NCBI GenBank assembly: GCA_035764005.1
Contig: DASTZZ010000019.1
Location: 1-64,000, forward strand
DNA: 64,000 bases
Direction of reading: 5' to 3'
From: Terriglobales bacterium
Lineage (GTDB): Bacteria; Acidobacteriota; Terriglobia; Terriglobales; Acidobacteriaceae
Shown one piece after another: positions 8,694-18,010 of this stretch (within the stretch, counting starts at the first letter, position 1; each line of letters opens with the position of its first letter). The notes beneath the pieces were generated by a model that was not told the DNA's origin, ran no database searches, and saw only the letters and a program-made list of their open reading frames with translations. A program made the translations under genes and the position numbers.

Positions 8694-9637
8694 TCCGCCC
8701 TCATTCGCGGATCAGCAGCGTAGAGAAGCAAGTCGGCAATCAGATTCGCGATGACCAGGAATACCGAAAAGAGCATCACGACGGCCATTACGAGATGAAA
8801 ATCACGGCTGTAGATTGCTTCCAGAAAGAGCGGCCCAACACCCGGCCATCCAGTAATCACTTCCACGAGGAACGATGCGCTCACCAGGCCCGCAAGAGAC
8901 AATCCGAAAAGAGAAATCAATGGATTCGCAGCCGCAGGCAAAGAGTGTCGGAATAACAAACGCATGTTCCCGATTCCGTGACCTCTAGCTGCTTGAATGA
9001 ACGGCGAGTGCCAAGTTTCGTTCACCGCCGAGCGGATGTGGCGAAAGAGAATCGGAAAGGCCGCCAGCGCGAGGACGACAGCCGGACTCCAAATCTCAGC
9101 AACAGCCGATGCGGCTGCCTGTTGGCTTGTTGGAGCATCGCTATTGGCATTCCTGAGATGGGCTGCAATCAACATAAACAGCAGGGCTAATGCTAATTCC
9201 GGCGTTCCCAGCAGCAGCGTGGAACACGCTACGAAGATGCGATCGATCCATCGATGGGCTTTGTAGGCACTCCAAATCCCACACGGCAGCGCCACAATCC
9301 ACGCCAGCACCATCGCAGCCCCGCCAAGCAGCAAAGTGTTGCCGAGGCGATCCCAGATCAGCTTTTTGACTGGCATGTTATAGGCCACCGAATATCCGAA
9401 ATCCCCAACGGCAACCGACTTAAGCCATCGAAAGTAACGGACGGGCAGCGGTTGATCGAGGCCAAACTGCGCACGCAGACCGGCGAGCGTCTGCGCCGAA
9501 ATCTGCGGGTTAAGCCTCATCTCATCGAGAAAGCTGCCGGGCGCAAGCTGCGAGATCGTGAACGCCAAAGCAGAGATCGCGATCAGCAGCGCAGCCGAGT
9601 GCACCAGCCGACGCTCGAAATATCGTGCAGCTTTCAT
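8687..9637 (-). CDS. peptide/nickel-type ABC transporter permease (DppB/OppB-like)
   Basis: 316 residues with the DppB layout: an N-terminal helix, the periplasmic stretch with LRAQFGLDQPLPVRYFRWL and GDFGYS, then five more helices, and the EAA loop ARGHGIGNMRLLFRHSLP. It ends with the expected VLITNLIADLLYAADPR-like tail (DLLLYAADPRMR). The ATG overlaps the TGA of the upstream ATPase gene by 4 bases and its own end overlaps the DppC-like gene, so the three genes form one translational unit. It forms a heterodimeric channel with the next gene product. Confidence 0.88.
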   Translation of the reverse strand: MKAARYFERRLVHSAALLIAISALAFTISQLAPGSFLDEMRLNPQISAQTLAGLRAQFGLDQPLPVRYFRWLKSVAVGDFGYSVAYNMPVKKLIWDRLGNTLLLGGAAMVLAWIVALPCGIWSAYKAHRWIDRIFVACSTLLLGTPELALALLFMLIAAHLRNANSDAPTSQQAAASAVAEIWSPAVVLALAAFPILFRHIRSAVNETWHSPFIQAARGHGIGNMRLLFRHSLPAAANPLISLFGLSLAGLVSASFLVEVITGWPGVGPLFLEAIYSRDFHLVMAVVMLFSVFLVIANLIADLLLYAADPRMRAEC

Positions 9638-11238
9638 TCAGACTCCGCCAGCACCAATTCCTGTTTTGGCAGGGACTCGAGCTTGCTATCATCGCGCCAG
9701 TACTTGAATTGATCGAGGATTTCCTTCCCGTCCAAGTGATCGATTAGTTGTCCCTCGCGCATCGCTGCGACCTCGTCGGCAACGGACGACACGAGCTCCA
9801 GATCGTGCGAGATGAGCAATAGCGTGATCCCAAGCCGATCTTTAATTCCGCGCAGCAACGCAAGAATTCCGGCCTGCGTTTCCGGATCGAGTCCAGACAA
9901 CGATTCGTCAAGAATGAGGAGCTTCGGTTGAAGCGTCAAAGCACGAGCTATGACCAGCCGATGCTTCTGTCCGCCGCTGAATTCGTGACAGGAGCGATCA
10001 GCGGTGGACGGATCCAGTCCCACGCGCTGCAGAAGCTGTTCAACGGTACTGCGGCGTTTTTTGTCATCGGAGATTCCTTGAATCAAGAGCGGCTCCCCGA
10101 CCGCTTCCGCGGCTGACAACCGCGGATTCAGCGCCGCTGCGGGGTCCTGCGGAATGTACTGCAGCATCGGTCGCATCTTGCGTGCTTCACCGCGGGCCAG
10201 TTTGAGAAGGTTGTTGCCCTCAAAAAGCACTTCTCCGCTATCAGCGTCCTCGAGCAAAGCGAGGCAGCGGGCAAGAGTGGATTTCCCAGAGCCGGACGCG
10301 CCAACGAGGCCTGTCAGCGTGCCTCGGTGGAGGTCGAAATTCACACTATCGAGAGCCTGCTTCTCCGAGCGGCCGAAGGCAAATAGACCGCGTGTCCGAT
10401 AGCGCTTGCACAAACTGCGCACAGTAACAAGAGGCTCTTCGTGTCGAACAATGCGCGCCGCCAAACTCTTCTCTGACACACTGCTCTGCGCACTGGCTGG
10501 CACTCTCTTCTGTTGATTGCATAGGTCGATCACACGATCGGCCCTCGAAACAACGCTGCGATCGTGGCTGATGAGAAGAAATGCAGTCCCGAACTCGGCT
10601 CGTAGGCTTTCTATCAACCGCAGAATTTCGCTCTTGAGCGATCCATCGAGGCTCGCTGTCGGCTCATCAGCAATCACCAACCGCGGCTTACAAATGAGCG
10701 CCTGCGCAAGCACCACGCGTTGACGCTCGCCACCGCTGAGTTCGTGCGGATAAGCAACGTAGTACCGCTCTGGTTCCAGGCCGACGCGGTGCAAGATCGC
10801 ATTCACGTCTTCCTTTGCATCCCGTGAGCCGTGCGCGCGCGTGACCTCAGCAACCTGATCTCCAACTCTCATGACGGGATTCAGTGCGAGAGCAGGCTCC
10901 TGATAGATGATCGACATCTGTTTACCGCGAATTCGGCGCAATTCGCGCTCCGACAGTCGGATGAGATCATCGCCCTGAAACATCACAGACCCGCTCACGC
11001 GAGCTTCCGCCGGGAGCAGCTTGAGAATCGCCAGCGCGGTGCTCGTCTTGCCGCATCCCGAACGGCCCTGCATTCCCACGATTTCTCCAGGATCGACATC
11101 GAAGCTCAGATTGGATACCGCAGCTTCACCTTCGCCGCACGTACCTTTTCCATAAGACACACGAAGATCGCGCACCTCGAGCAACGGACGAGATGGGGAC
11201 AGGACCGGCAAACGTGGACACTGCCTCCGCGCGAGCAC
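9634..11238 (-). CDS. fused double ABC ATPase of peptide-type importer (DppD-DppF fusion)
   Basis: 534 residues carrying two complete nucleotide-binding domains. Domain one (about 20-250): Walker A GRSGCGKTS, signature LSGGERQRV, Walker B LVIADEPTASLD. Domain two (about 270-510): Walker A GASGSGKST, signature FSGGQKHRL, Walker B LLILDESLSGLD. Standard Dpp/Opp systems use two separate ATPases; the fusion supplies both. The annotated GTG at 11238 is the longest reading. A TTG or GTG some residues later is possible because residues 1-20 precede the first conserved strand. It leads an operon with the two permease genes, and a binding protein is absent from the window. Confidence 0.88.
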   Translation of the reverse strand: MLARRQCPRLPVLSPSRPLLEVRDLRVSYGKGTCGEGEAAVSNLSFDVDPGEIVGMQGRSGCGKTSTALAILKLLPAEARVSGSVMFQGDDLIRLSERELRRIRGKQMSIIYQEPALALNPVMRVGDQVAEVTRAHGSRDAKEDVNAILHRVGLEPERYYVAYPHELSGGERQRVVLAQALICKPRLVIADEPTASLDGSLKSEILRLIESLRAEFGTAFLLISHDRSVVSRADRVIDLCNQQKRVPASAQSSVSEKSLAARIVRHEEPLVTVRSLCKRYRTRGLFAFGRSEKQALDSVNFDLHRGTLTGLVGASGSGKSTLARCLALLEDADSGEVLFEGNNLLKLARGEARKMRPMLQYIPQDPAAALNPRLSAAEAVGEPLLIQGISDDKKRRSTVEQLLQRVGLDPSTADRSCHEFSGGQKHRLVIARALTLQPKLLILDESLSGLDPETQAGILALLRGIKDRLGITLLLISHDLELVSSVADEVAAMREGQLIDHLDGKEILDQFKYWRDDSKLESLPKQELVLAESE

Positions 11239-11438
11239 ACTACGGCGCCTCTGCGAGATGAGCTAAGTATTTCGAATCCAAGGGAAATTCGCTCAGTAGA
11301 AGCCAGATAGCTGAGTCACTTTAGTAATGTCGGGACGTGATGATTGCCAACTTGAGATGTTTTCGTCTCACTGCGCAATCAGTTTCCCGGGAACTACTTT
11401 GCTCGGCTCGGAGTCTGTACTCCAGGAGGAGCTTGTCT

Positions 11439-11732
11439 ATGCAGCGCCAGCTTCACTTCACACCCGCGATCGCGGCGATCACCTTTGTCCTATGTTTGGC
11501 TGGATTCGCATTTGTGGTTCTGGTGTTATTGCCATCGCCATTTGCGCAGCAACTCGTGCCTGTCAAATCAATTGCAATCGCACACGGCGCGGCTCACTTG
11601 GGCAAAGCGGCTGTATATGTCGTTCTGATCGGTTATGCGGCTGGAATTGTGGGATGGCTTGCCACCTTCGGATTGCAATGCGATGGCATGCACAGACTGG
11701 CGTCTGTGCTCGAACATTTACGCTGCAAATAG
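11439..11732 (+). CDS. small membrane protein, unknown function
   Basis: 97 residues from the ATG at 11439, chosen because AGGAGGAG sits at 11424-11431 with seven bases spacing; a longer in-frame reading from 11337 lacks such a site. Two hydrophobic segments are visible (about 10-32 and 48-72), with a small soluble tail. I do not recognise the family. It stands alone, divergent from the peptide transporter operon, so the roughly 200 bases before it likely serve both directions. Confidence 0.6.
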   Translation: MQRQLHFTPAIAAITFVLCLAGFAFVVLVLLPSPFAQQLVPVKSIAIAHGAAHLGKAAVYVVLIGYAAGIVGWLATFGLQCDGMHRLASVLEHLRCK

Positions 11733-12223
11733 ATTTATTCAGCGCCGGCAACGGCGAGTCGAGTCGGAAGGAAACTCTGGTGCGAGAGTTCGCAGGTTGA
11801 GGTCGCGACCAGAAAAGCGTCTGAGGGAAATTCCCCGCTACTGGCTAGAGCCTTCTCAATACAACCCACATTGGCGGCGTGACGCTCACAGACAAATACA
11901 TGCAGGCGGGAGTTATTGGAGAACTGGAATTCGACTCGGTGGGTGCGGCGACTCGAACAGGGCTGCGGTGGATTCACCAGATTCATCTGACAGATACTGG
12001 AAAATGCGTTCGACATGCCTGTTCGGCCCTCCTGCATTACAGCCTTAATTAAAACGTTTTAGCCGCGACACAGACTACTGGAGGTCGAAGGCTGTGTCAA
12101 GCGGTAATCGGAGTGGAAATTTCGGATATTCGGTCCAACCCACTCGCGCAGAACGCAACATAATCGCACAGCGAAACCGGAATGAACCGTTATTGCGGCA
12201 AATGAAACTGCGGTGATCCGCGT
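11733..12223. other. 491-base gap without a convincing gene
   Basis: Short open frames on both strands here lack ribosome sites and recognisable domains. The region holds AAAACGTTTT at about 12051-12060 and a hairpin at 12063-12104. It separates the small membrane protein from the convergent cupin gene. Confidence 0.6.
12063..12104. other. stem-loop between convergent genes
   Basis: CCGC-GACACAG pairs with CTGTGTC-(AA)-GCGG around an 18-base loop that contains GGAGG. Stem of 11 pairs with a two-base bulge. No U-run follows in either direction, so it is not a standard terminator. Confidence 0.45.
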
Positions 12224-12514
12224 TCAGCTCTCACCAACGACATATCGGCAGCCTTTTGAGCTCATGCGAGCCGAGCGCACGGCTCCAGCGGGAACGTCGC
12301 ACCGTTCTCCTCGACGATAGGTCTGCCTCTTTCCCTGTGAAGTCAATGTCATCTCGCCATCGAGAATAATGTGAGCTGTTTCCGTGGGATGAGTGTATCG
12401 GTCATAAAACGTGTCTGGCGAGTCCTGCCAGACATAAGTTCTCTTAAGACTCTGAGAGCGAAGCTGTGCCTGCAGAGCTTCTTCGTTTGCATGTTGATTC
12501 CTGCAGATGTCCAC
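12224..12514 (-). CDS. small cupin-domain protein
   Basis: 96 residues folding as a single cupin. The stretch YTHPTETAHIILDGEMTLTS corresponds to cupin motif 1 with a reduced ligand set, and RRGERCDVPAGAVRSA to motif 2. Short one-domain cupins of this kind bind small ligands or metal ions; no specific function can be assigned. It lies 95 bases downstream of the stressosome operon end on the same strand but reads as a separate unit. The start at 12514 is the only plausible one. Confidence 0.65.
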   Translation of the reverse strand: MDICRNQHANEEALQAQLRSQSLKRTYVWQDSPDTFYDRYTHPTETAHIILDGEMTLTSQGKRQTYRRGERCDVPAGAVRSARMSSKGCRYVVGES

Positions 12515-12609
12515 AGCGATTGGCAGTACGCAAATTCAAGCGGAGGCGGCTTAGGGCCGATCGCCTGCTACTTATCTCCTAATCCCGGCACTGTTTCCCC
12601 GTGACTCAA

Positions 12610-14103
12610 TCATGCGACTGCGTTCTGTTTGCTCAGCGGTGCGGTCTGCTCTGCTTGCTTCGCGGGCAAAAAGATACAAAAACAACTTCCGCTCTTTCCG
12701 GAACTTGTCGTTGACCGCACCGTAATCCGTCCCCGGTGTTTGCTGACGATTCCCAAACTGAGCCACAATCCCAGGCCGGACCCCTTCAACTCTTTCGTCG
12801 TATAAAACGGCTCAAAGATGCTTCGCCGCACTTCCGGCGTCATTCCCGTCCCGGAATCGACAATGTAGATGCGCACGCCGCGCTGCGAAAGGTTTTTCCA
12901 GTCGAGGGACGGACGCACGTGCACGATCAAACTCCCGTTGGTCGGTGTAGCCTCCAGGGCGTTACGAAGAATGTTTGCGACCACCTGGCGCAATTCCCCG
13001 GGGAACGCAGACACAATCGGCGGCGCGTCATACTTCCGGACTACGTGCAGGCCCTTGCGATTAAATTCCGGCGAAAACAGCGTCACGACTCCATCAAGAA
13101 GTTCGGGCAACTCGACATCCACCGGTTCCTCGCTGTTGCGATTGAACGCGAGCGTCTGCTTGGTGATGCGAGCGATGCGCTCAAGCTCTGCCGAAGCCAT
13201 GTGAACGTATTGCGTGCTGTCAGGATCGAGAGAACTGGTCTTCAGCAGATACAGCAGATTCGTGAGCGCCTCGAGTGGATTATTGATCTCATGCGCGATG
13301 CTGTTTGCTAAGCGACCCATGGCCGCGAGTCGCTCGGAGACGCGGAGGGCTTCTTCGGCCAGCTTGCGATCGGTAATCTCAGTAACGATCAAGATGGCGC
13401 CATGCGCAATCTCGTGATCCCGAATTGGATCGAGGCGCAGGGAGAACCAGCGCCGTCCGTGGTTGATGTCGGCTGCAACGCGCGGAAGATCGCGTTCATC
13501 GAGTTCGTAGTTCAGTTCGCGCTGAAGTAGAACCCTGACATTCTGGTTTTCAATCTGGCTGTACGTTTTGTCGAACAGAGACAGCATCGCGCGATTACAG
13601 CGCGCTACACGCCATTCTGAATCGATCAGAGCGATGCCTTCACTCAACGCGTCGAACGTCGACTGCCATTGCTTGGCAGATAAGCGAGACAGGGCTTCCG
13701 CTTCGCGCAGCCGCAGCAGAGCGCGGACAGTCGCAAGCAGCACCGCAGGTTCCATCGGTTGCGTGAGATATGCATCGGCCCCGCTGTCGAGCGCCTGCAC
13801 GCGGCTCTCGCTTGATACGAAGGACGCTGAGATTTGCAGAACGGGAATGTTCGCCGTCTGCGGATTGGCTTTGATGCGGCGGCAAACCTCGTAACCGATA
13901 ATGTCGGGCAGGCGGACGTCAAGAATAACCAGTGCCGGATTTTCGAGCACCTTCTGCAGCGCCTCACGGCCGCTGGTTGCTTCGGCAACGGGGTAGCCGG
14001 CATTCTTCAGAATGCGCGAAGAAATGTAGCGGTTGTCCTCACGATCGTCGACGATCAGGATCACCGCCCCACTCTCAGGCATGATGCCCCCCGAACATTT
14101 CAA
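12610..14103 (-). CDS. REC-PAS-histidine kinase (stressosome operon, gene 6)
   Basis: 497 residues. Receiver domain at about 10-125 with phospho-acceptor Asp in LVILDVRLPD; PAS-like domain at about 145-255; dimerisation/phospho-acceptor segment with His in SIAHEINNPLEAL; catalytic ATP-binding domain with N-box RNALEAT, G1 DSGTGM and G2 GSGLGLWLSLG. No membrane segment, so the kinase is cytoplasmic. Its start lies 29 bases inside the preceding hybrid kinase gene, so the two are translated together. A receiver at the front of a kinase fits a phosphorelay in which the upstream kinase or its receivers feed this one. The final output (DNA-binding regulator) is not encoded here. Confidence 0.9.
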   Translation of the reverse strand: MKCSGGIMPESGAVILIVDDREDNRYISSRILKNAGYPVAEATSGREALQKVLENPALVILDVRLPDIIGYEVCRRIKANPQTANIPVLQISASFVSSESRVQALDSGADAYLTQPMEPAVLLATVRALLRLREAEALSRLSAKQWQSTFDALSEGIALIDSEWRVARCNRAMLSLFDKTYSQIENQNVRVLLQRELNYELDERDLPRVAADINHGRRWFSLRLDPIRDHEIAHGAILIVTEITDRKLAEEALRVSERLAAMGRLANSIAHEINNPLEALTNLLYLLKTSSLDPDSTQYVHMASAELERIARITKQTLAFNRNSEEPVDVELPELLDGVVTLFSPEFNRKGLHVVRKYDAPPIVSAFPGELRQVVANILRNALEATPTNGSLIVHVRPSLDWKNLSQRGVRIYIVDSGTGMTPEVRRSIFEPFYTTKELKGSGLGLWLSLGIVSKHRGRITVRSTTSSGKSGSCFCIFLPAKQAEQTAPLSKQNAVA

Positions 14104-16213
14104 GGTCGAACCCGACGTTCGCTAGCGCACGCGTTACATGAGCGAGCGCTTCGGGCCCGGAGGTATCGGTTTTGGCCAGCAGAGTTACGCGTGGAAGTCG
14201 CAGGCGAGCTTTCTCTTCATCGGTCAGATCTTTCGAGCTGTGAATGACGACAGGGATCTCCCGCGCTTCACGCTTCGTCCGCAATTCGTTCAGCACATCA
14301 AAGCCCGATATGTCCGGCATTAGCAAATCCAGGAAGATTGCATCCGGCTGCTCTTCCACCGCCATGCGCAGGCCTTCGCGCCCACTGCGCGCTTCCATAA
14401 TCTCGACTTTCGCCGGACCTAGCAGTTCGCGCAAGGAATAGCGCGCGAGTTCACTGTCTTCCACAAGCAGAAGCTTGCGCACGGTGCCCCGATGGGTAAT
14501 GGTGCGCAGCGCCTTCAACAGCGGTTCGCGAGAGACTGGTTTGTGCAGGAATGCGCTCGCGCCCATGGCGAATGCTTTTACTTCTTCGACATCCGTGATG
14601 CTCATGCTCAGTACAGGAATGTCGCGCGCTTTGATTTGATTCAACAGCTCCCATGAGCTTTCGCCATCGAGCAGGACGTCGAGGACGACTGCCGCCGGAT
14701 GCGCACGCGTCACGAATTCAAGGCCAATTTCGGCATCATATGCGGACAGAACTTGAAATTCCGTGTTCTCGAGCAGCTTCGTAATCAGAAACGCGGTTTC
14801 CCGATTGTCTTCGATCAGCACAATCGGCACGCGGCCCCTTTCCAGGTCGGGGAGGTCACGCTGTCTTTGCGACTTCGTGCTCGGATAGGCCGCGGGAACG
14901 CGGACGGAGAAAGTGGAGCCCAAGCCTACCGTGCTTTCCAAACTGACCTTGCCGCCGAGCAGACGGGCAAGATTGCGGCACAGCGGCAAACCAAGCCCCG
15001 TGCCTTTCGTTTTCTTCTGGAGGTGAGTTTCTACCTGCACAAATTCGTCGAAGATGCGCTCGCGGTCTTCGGGAGCGATTCCGATTCCCGTATCGGAAAC
15101 GGAGAAGACAATGCAGTTGCCTTCCTCCAGATGAGCCGAGACGCGCACTTCACCGCGCTCGGTAAATTTCAGCGCATTAGAAATGAAGTTGCGCAGAATC
15201 TGCGAAAGCTTGCCTTCATCGGTGTACATCGTGGGCAGCTCAGGAAGTTCATCGAACACCAGGTTCACCGATGACGTCTGCAGAATCGGTTTCAGCATTC
15301 CACGGAGCGCGCCAAACAAATCTTCGATTTCGAACTCGCGCGGTTTTACTTCCACCTTGCCGGCTTCCACCTTGGCGATGTCGAGCAGATCGTTCACCAT
15401 CTCCTGCAGTCCCTGAGCCGAACGACGGATGAACGAGACCTGCTTTTCCTGTTCCGGCGTTAACTCGCCGTCGAGCCGCTGCATCAGCATTTGCGAGAGC
15501 GACAAGATGGAATTCAGCGGAGTCCGGAACTCGTGCGACATGTTTGACAGAAACGAGGTCTTTGCGTCGGACATGCGTCGCAGCGCATCGGCGCGGTCAT
15601 CGAGCTCAGCGTAGAGTGCGACCACACCGCGATTTGTGTCCTCGAGTTCATGATTCAGGTCAACAAGCTCTTCCTGACGCCCGCGCAGGTCGGCAAGGGT
15701 TCGCAACAGCTCCTGGTTCTGGCGCTCCACCTCTTCATAAGGATTTTCCGGCCGCTTCTGCGCGATCTTCTGTGCGATCTCCTCTATGCGCATCGATGTG
15801 AGCGCACGAGTCGTACCGGAAATCAGCTTTGACATCTCAATCACCGTGCCGGAGCCGTCGGTCTGGATGTCGAAGAAGTCCATCAGCCGCCGGGTGCCGA
15901 GGATGCCTTTTCCCAATCCGGTACTCGACCGGTAGCGGCCGTCGAGAATCTCATCGAGATTCGTAATTCCCGGACCGGAATCGCTGATGCGAATGGTGAG
16001 CTTGGGCGGCGGGTCGCGATCGAGAAGAAATTCGACCCTTCCCGAGCGGGCATAACGAAATGCATTGCGTGCCATTTCCGACGTAGCAGTGGCAAGGCGG
16101 ATTTGCTCGGAATGATCGAATCCGAGCAATTCGGCGATCTCCCGCGCGCGCTGGCGCGCCAGGACCACATCCTGCTCGAAGCGCAGATTGATTGTGACCA
16201 ACGACTTTTTCAT
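14075..16213 (-). CDS. hybrid histidine kinase with extra N-terminal RsbT-like ATPase domain (stressosome operon, gene 5)
   Basis: 712 residues. Domain order: RsbW/RsbT-type HATPase at 1-140 (ATSEMARNAFRYA, DSGPGI, GKGILGTRRL); coiled coil at about 140-215; HisKA with the His in SNMSHEFRTPLNSIL; second HATPase (NFISNALKFTERG, DTGIGI, GTGLGLPLCRNL); then two receiver domains with acceptor Asps in AVVLDVLLDG and AIFLDLLMPD. No transmembrane segment. The ATG overlaps the previous gene by 4 bases. The N-terminal domain is the kind that binds STAS partners, so this protein is the likely bridge between the stressosome core and two-component phosphotransfer. This is inferred from domain order and linkage. 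Confidence 0.92.
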   Translation of the reverse strand: MKKSLVTINLRFEQDVVLARQRAREIAELLGFDHSEQIRLATATSEMARNAFRYARSGRVEFLLDRDPPPKLTIRISDSGPGITNLDEILDGRYRSSTGLGKGILGTRRLMDFFDIQTDGSGTVIEMSKLISGTTRALTSMRIEEIAQKIAQKRPENPYEEVERQNQELLRTLADLRGRQEELVDLNHELEDTNRGVVALYAELDDRADALRRMSDAKTSFLSNMSHEFRTPLNSILSLSQMLMQRLDGELTPEQEKQVSFIRRSAQGLQEMVNDLLDIAKVEAGKVEVKPREFEIEDLFGALRGMLKPILQTSSVNLVFDELPELPTMYTDEGKLSQILRNFISNALKFTERGEVRVSAHLEEGNCIVFSVSDTGIGIAPEDRERIFDEFVQVETHLQKKTKGTGLGLPLCRNLARLLGGKVSLESTVGLGSTFSVRVPAAYPSTKSQRQRDLPDLERGRVPIVLIEDNRETAFLITKLLENTEFQVLSAYDAEIGLEFVTRAHPAAVVLDVLLDGESSWELLNQIKARDIPVLSMSITDVEEVKAFAMGASAFLHKPVSREPLLKALRTITHRGTVRKLLLVEDSELARYSLRELLGPAKVEIMEARSGREGLRMAVEEQPDAIFLDLLMPDISGFDVLNELRTKREAREIPVVIHSSKDLTDEEKARLRLPRVTLLAKTDTSGPEALAHVTRALANVGFDLEMFGGHHA

Positions 16214-17217
16214 GCTGCGTTTCTGCCCTTGCTGATTACCACGGTCGCATCATCGCGTCCGCGTTTGAAGTCGCGATAGAGCACGGCCGCGATCAGCGTC
16301 GCCGGTTTGGCAGCAAGCCCGGGGTATTGCTCCAAACTGCACCGGGTATTGATTCCATCCGAATGCATGAGCAGCATGGCATCGGCCTGCCAGGGAAACG
16401 TGAACTCCTGAATCCTTGAAGTCTGATGGCCAACGATGCCGTTGTGGGAAATCATGCTGCGAGTTTTTCCCGTGCCTACGATCGCGCTGGCAATATTCCC
16501 AATTCCGGAATAACGGACCACCTGCCGCTCGAAATCGATTTCGGCGACTGCAACTGCGGCTCCACGAGTTTTCTGCAGGCGGGCATGGGCGGCTGCGATC
16601 ATCTCTTCCGGATGGCGATGGGCATTGGCGCGAAATGCTGCGAGAGCTTCCTGCGCCGCGTCCGAGGCTGCTGCTCCGTGCCCAAGTCCATCGGCCACGA
16701 TTACCACGCGCCTAGCCGACTCATCATGGTAATCCCATGCATCTCCCGATAAAGATTCTCCTGCCACCGGCACGCACACGGAACCAATGTCGGGCCAATC
16801 GAACTCACGTTTTCCACCGGCGTGTACTCTGGCCAGAATTGCTGTTCCCTGAGCTGAAGCGGTGTACGTCGCGCATTTCGACGTGAGTCTCTGCACCGCG
16901 CCAAATCCCGTGCCCGGCGTTCCTGCGGAAGAATATCCGTCCTGAAGCGCGAGTCCCATATCAGCAATGCCACGGCCCTGATCGACCGCAATGAGATCGA
17001 TTGCCGGTACATCCGTGTGCTCGACGGGCTGGAGAACCATATCACCGCCTTCGCCGTGCAGAAGAACATTGCGGGCGAGTTCGGTGGCCACAATTGCCAG
17101 ATTCCCTTCAGCAGTTGGGTCGAAGCCTAACTGCTGGGCCAGGCGTACGGCCGCCCGTCGTGCCTCGCTTACATGGGTGTTCTCCGAGATGGGGACTGCG
17201 ATTTGTTCGCGGGACAC
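16210..17217 (-). CDS. RsbT-like kinase domain fused to SpoIIE/RsbX-type PP2C phosphatase (stressosome operon, gene 4)
   Basis: 335 residues. Residues 1-135 form an anti-sigma-type HATPase (IVATELARNVLLHG, DQGRGI, GTGFGAVQRL). Residues 145-330 form a SpoIIE-family PP2C phosphatase with VADGLGHG, MHSDGINTR and GRDDATVV, which supply the metal-binding Asp residues. In Bacillus the separate RsbX phosphatase resets phosphorylated RsbR and RsbS; here a kinase and a phosphatase domain are on one chain. The gene starts 6 bases after rsbT and overlaps the following kinase gene by 4 bases. The reset role is inferred from the family. Confidence 0.88.
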   Translation of the reverse strand: MSREQIAVPISENTHVSEARRAAVRLAQQLGFDPTAEGNLAIVATELARNVLLHGEGGDMVLQPVEHTDVPAIDLIAVDQGRGIADMGLALQDGYSSAGTPGTGFGAVQRLTSKCATYTASAQGTAILARVHAGGKREFDWPDIGSVCVPVAGESLSGDAWDYHDESARRVVIVADGLGHGAAASDAAQEALAAFRANAHRHPEEMIAAAHARLQKTRGAAVAVAEIDFERQVVRYSGIGNIASAIVGTGKTRSMISHNGIVGHQTSRIQEFTFPWQADAMLLMHSDGINTRCSLEQYPGLAAKPATLIAAVLYRDFKRGRDDATVVISKGRNAA

Positions 17218-17223
17218 GCGGCG

Positions 17224-17631
17224 CTATTTCCAACGAACTACAGTGACTCGAGTACCTTCTCCCGGCTTAGATGCAATTTGGAACTCATTCACCAGCCTTT
17301 TGCTGCCGCTCAGACCTAATCCCATTCCCGAGCCGGTGGAATATCCATCTTTCAGCGCAAGCTCGATGTCTGGAATGCCCGGTCCCTGATCTTCAAACGT
17401 GAGCTTCAGGCCGCTGCGGATGTCGTTGCTGATGACCTCCATCAGGCAGGCGCCGCCTCCACCATGGCTGACCGTGTTTCGCCCCAATTCGCTGGAAGCG
17501 GTGATCATCTTCGTCTGGTCGACCAGGCTAAACTTCAGCTCCGCAGTCCAGGCGCGGACCTTCTGGCGCAGCGTGACCACGTCAGCGGAGCTTCTGAGAG
17601 GAACCGACTCAGATTTGAGAGTCGTCATCAT
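17224..17631 (-). CDS. rsbT: RsbT-type serine/threonine kinase
   Basis: 135 residues, a single HATPase domain: N-box SSELGRNTVSHGG, G1 EDQGPGI, G2 GSGMGLGLSGSKRL. The length and lack of extra domains match RsbT, the switch kinase that phosphorylates RsbS and RsbR and, once released from the stressosome, activates a partner. The start lies 23 bases within rsbS. The classical partner RsbU and the SigB-RsbV-RsbW set are not in the window; the HATPase-bearing kinases downstream are the nearest candidates. Confidence 0.92.
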   Translation of the reverse strand: MMTTLKSESVPLRSSADVVTLRQKVRAWTAELKFSLVDQTKMITASSELGRNTVSHGGGGACLMEVISNDIRSGLKLTFEDQGPGIPDIELALKDGYSTGSGMGLGLSGSKRLVNEFQIASKPGEGTRVTVVRWK

Positions 17632-18007
17632 CCCCGGTCTCCAGGTGGTGCGCTTTCACCAACTCTCGCAGTAATTCCATGCCGGCTTCCACGTTCAGAG
17701 CTGTCCTCACTCCCGGCATCGACATGCCCAGCTCAACGAGTGTGATCGCCACAGCAGGCTGCATTCCTACAAGAACCGTTTGCGCGTCGAGAATCCTAGC
17801 CATCGCAGAGATGTTGGCCAGCATGCGTCCGATGAACGAATCGACGATCTCGAGCGAGGAGATATCGATCAGCACACCGCGCGAGCCGTGTTTCGAAATT
17901 GCACTAGTGAGATCGTCCTGCAGGGTGAGGGCTAGCTGGTCATGCATATCCACCTGAATCGTGACCAGCAGGAAATTGCCCATGCGGAGAATGGGGATGC
18001 GTTCCAC
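17609..18007 (-). CDS. rsbS: RsbS-type STAS scaffold protein
   Basis: 132 residues, one STAS domain. The phosphorylation loop LIDISSLEIVDSFIGRML is the RsbS hallmark, with the conserved Ser of DISS equivalent to the RsbT target; LVGMQPAVAITLVELGM is the second conserved block. It begins 3 bases after the rsbR stop and overlaps rsbT. It would form the core of the stressosome with the RsbR product. Confidence 0.93.
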   Translation of the reverse strand: MERIPILRMGNFLLVTIQVDMHDQLALTLQDDLTSAISKHGSRGVLIDISSLEIVDSFIGRMLANISAMARILDAQTVLVGMQPAVAITLVELGMSMPGVRTALNVEAGMELLRELVKAHHLETGDDDDSQI

Positions 18008-18010
18008 GAG

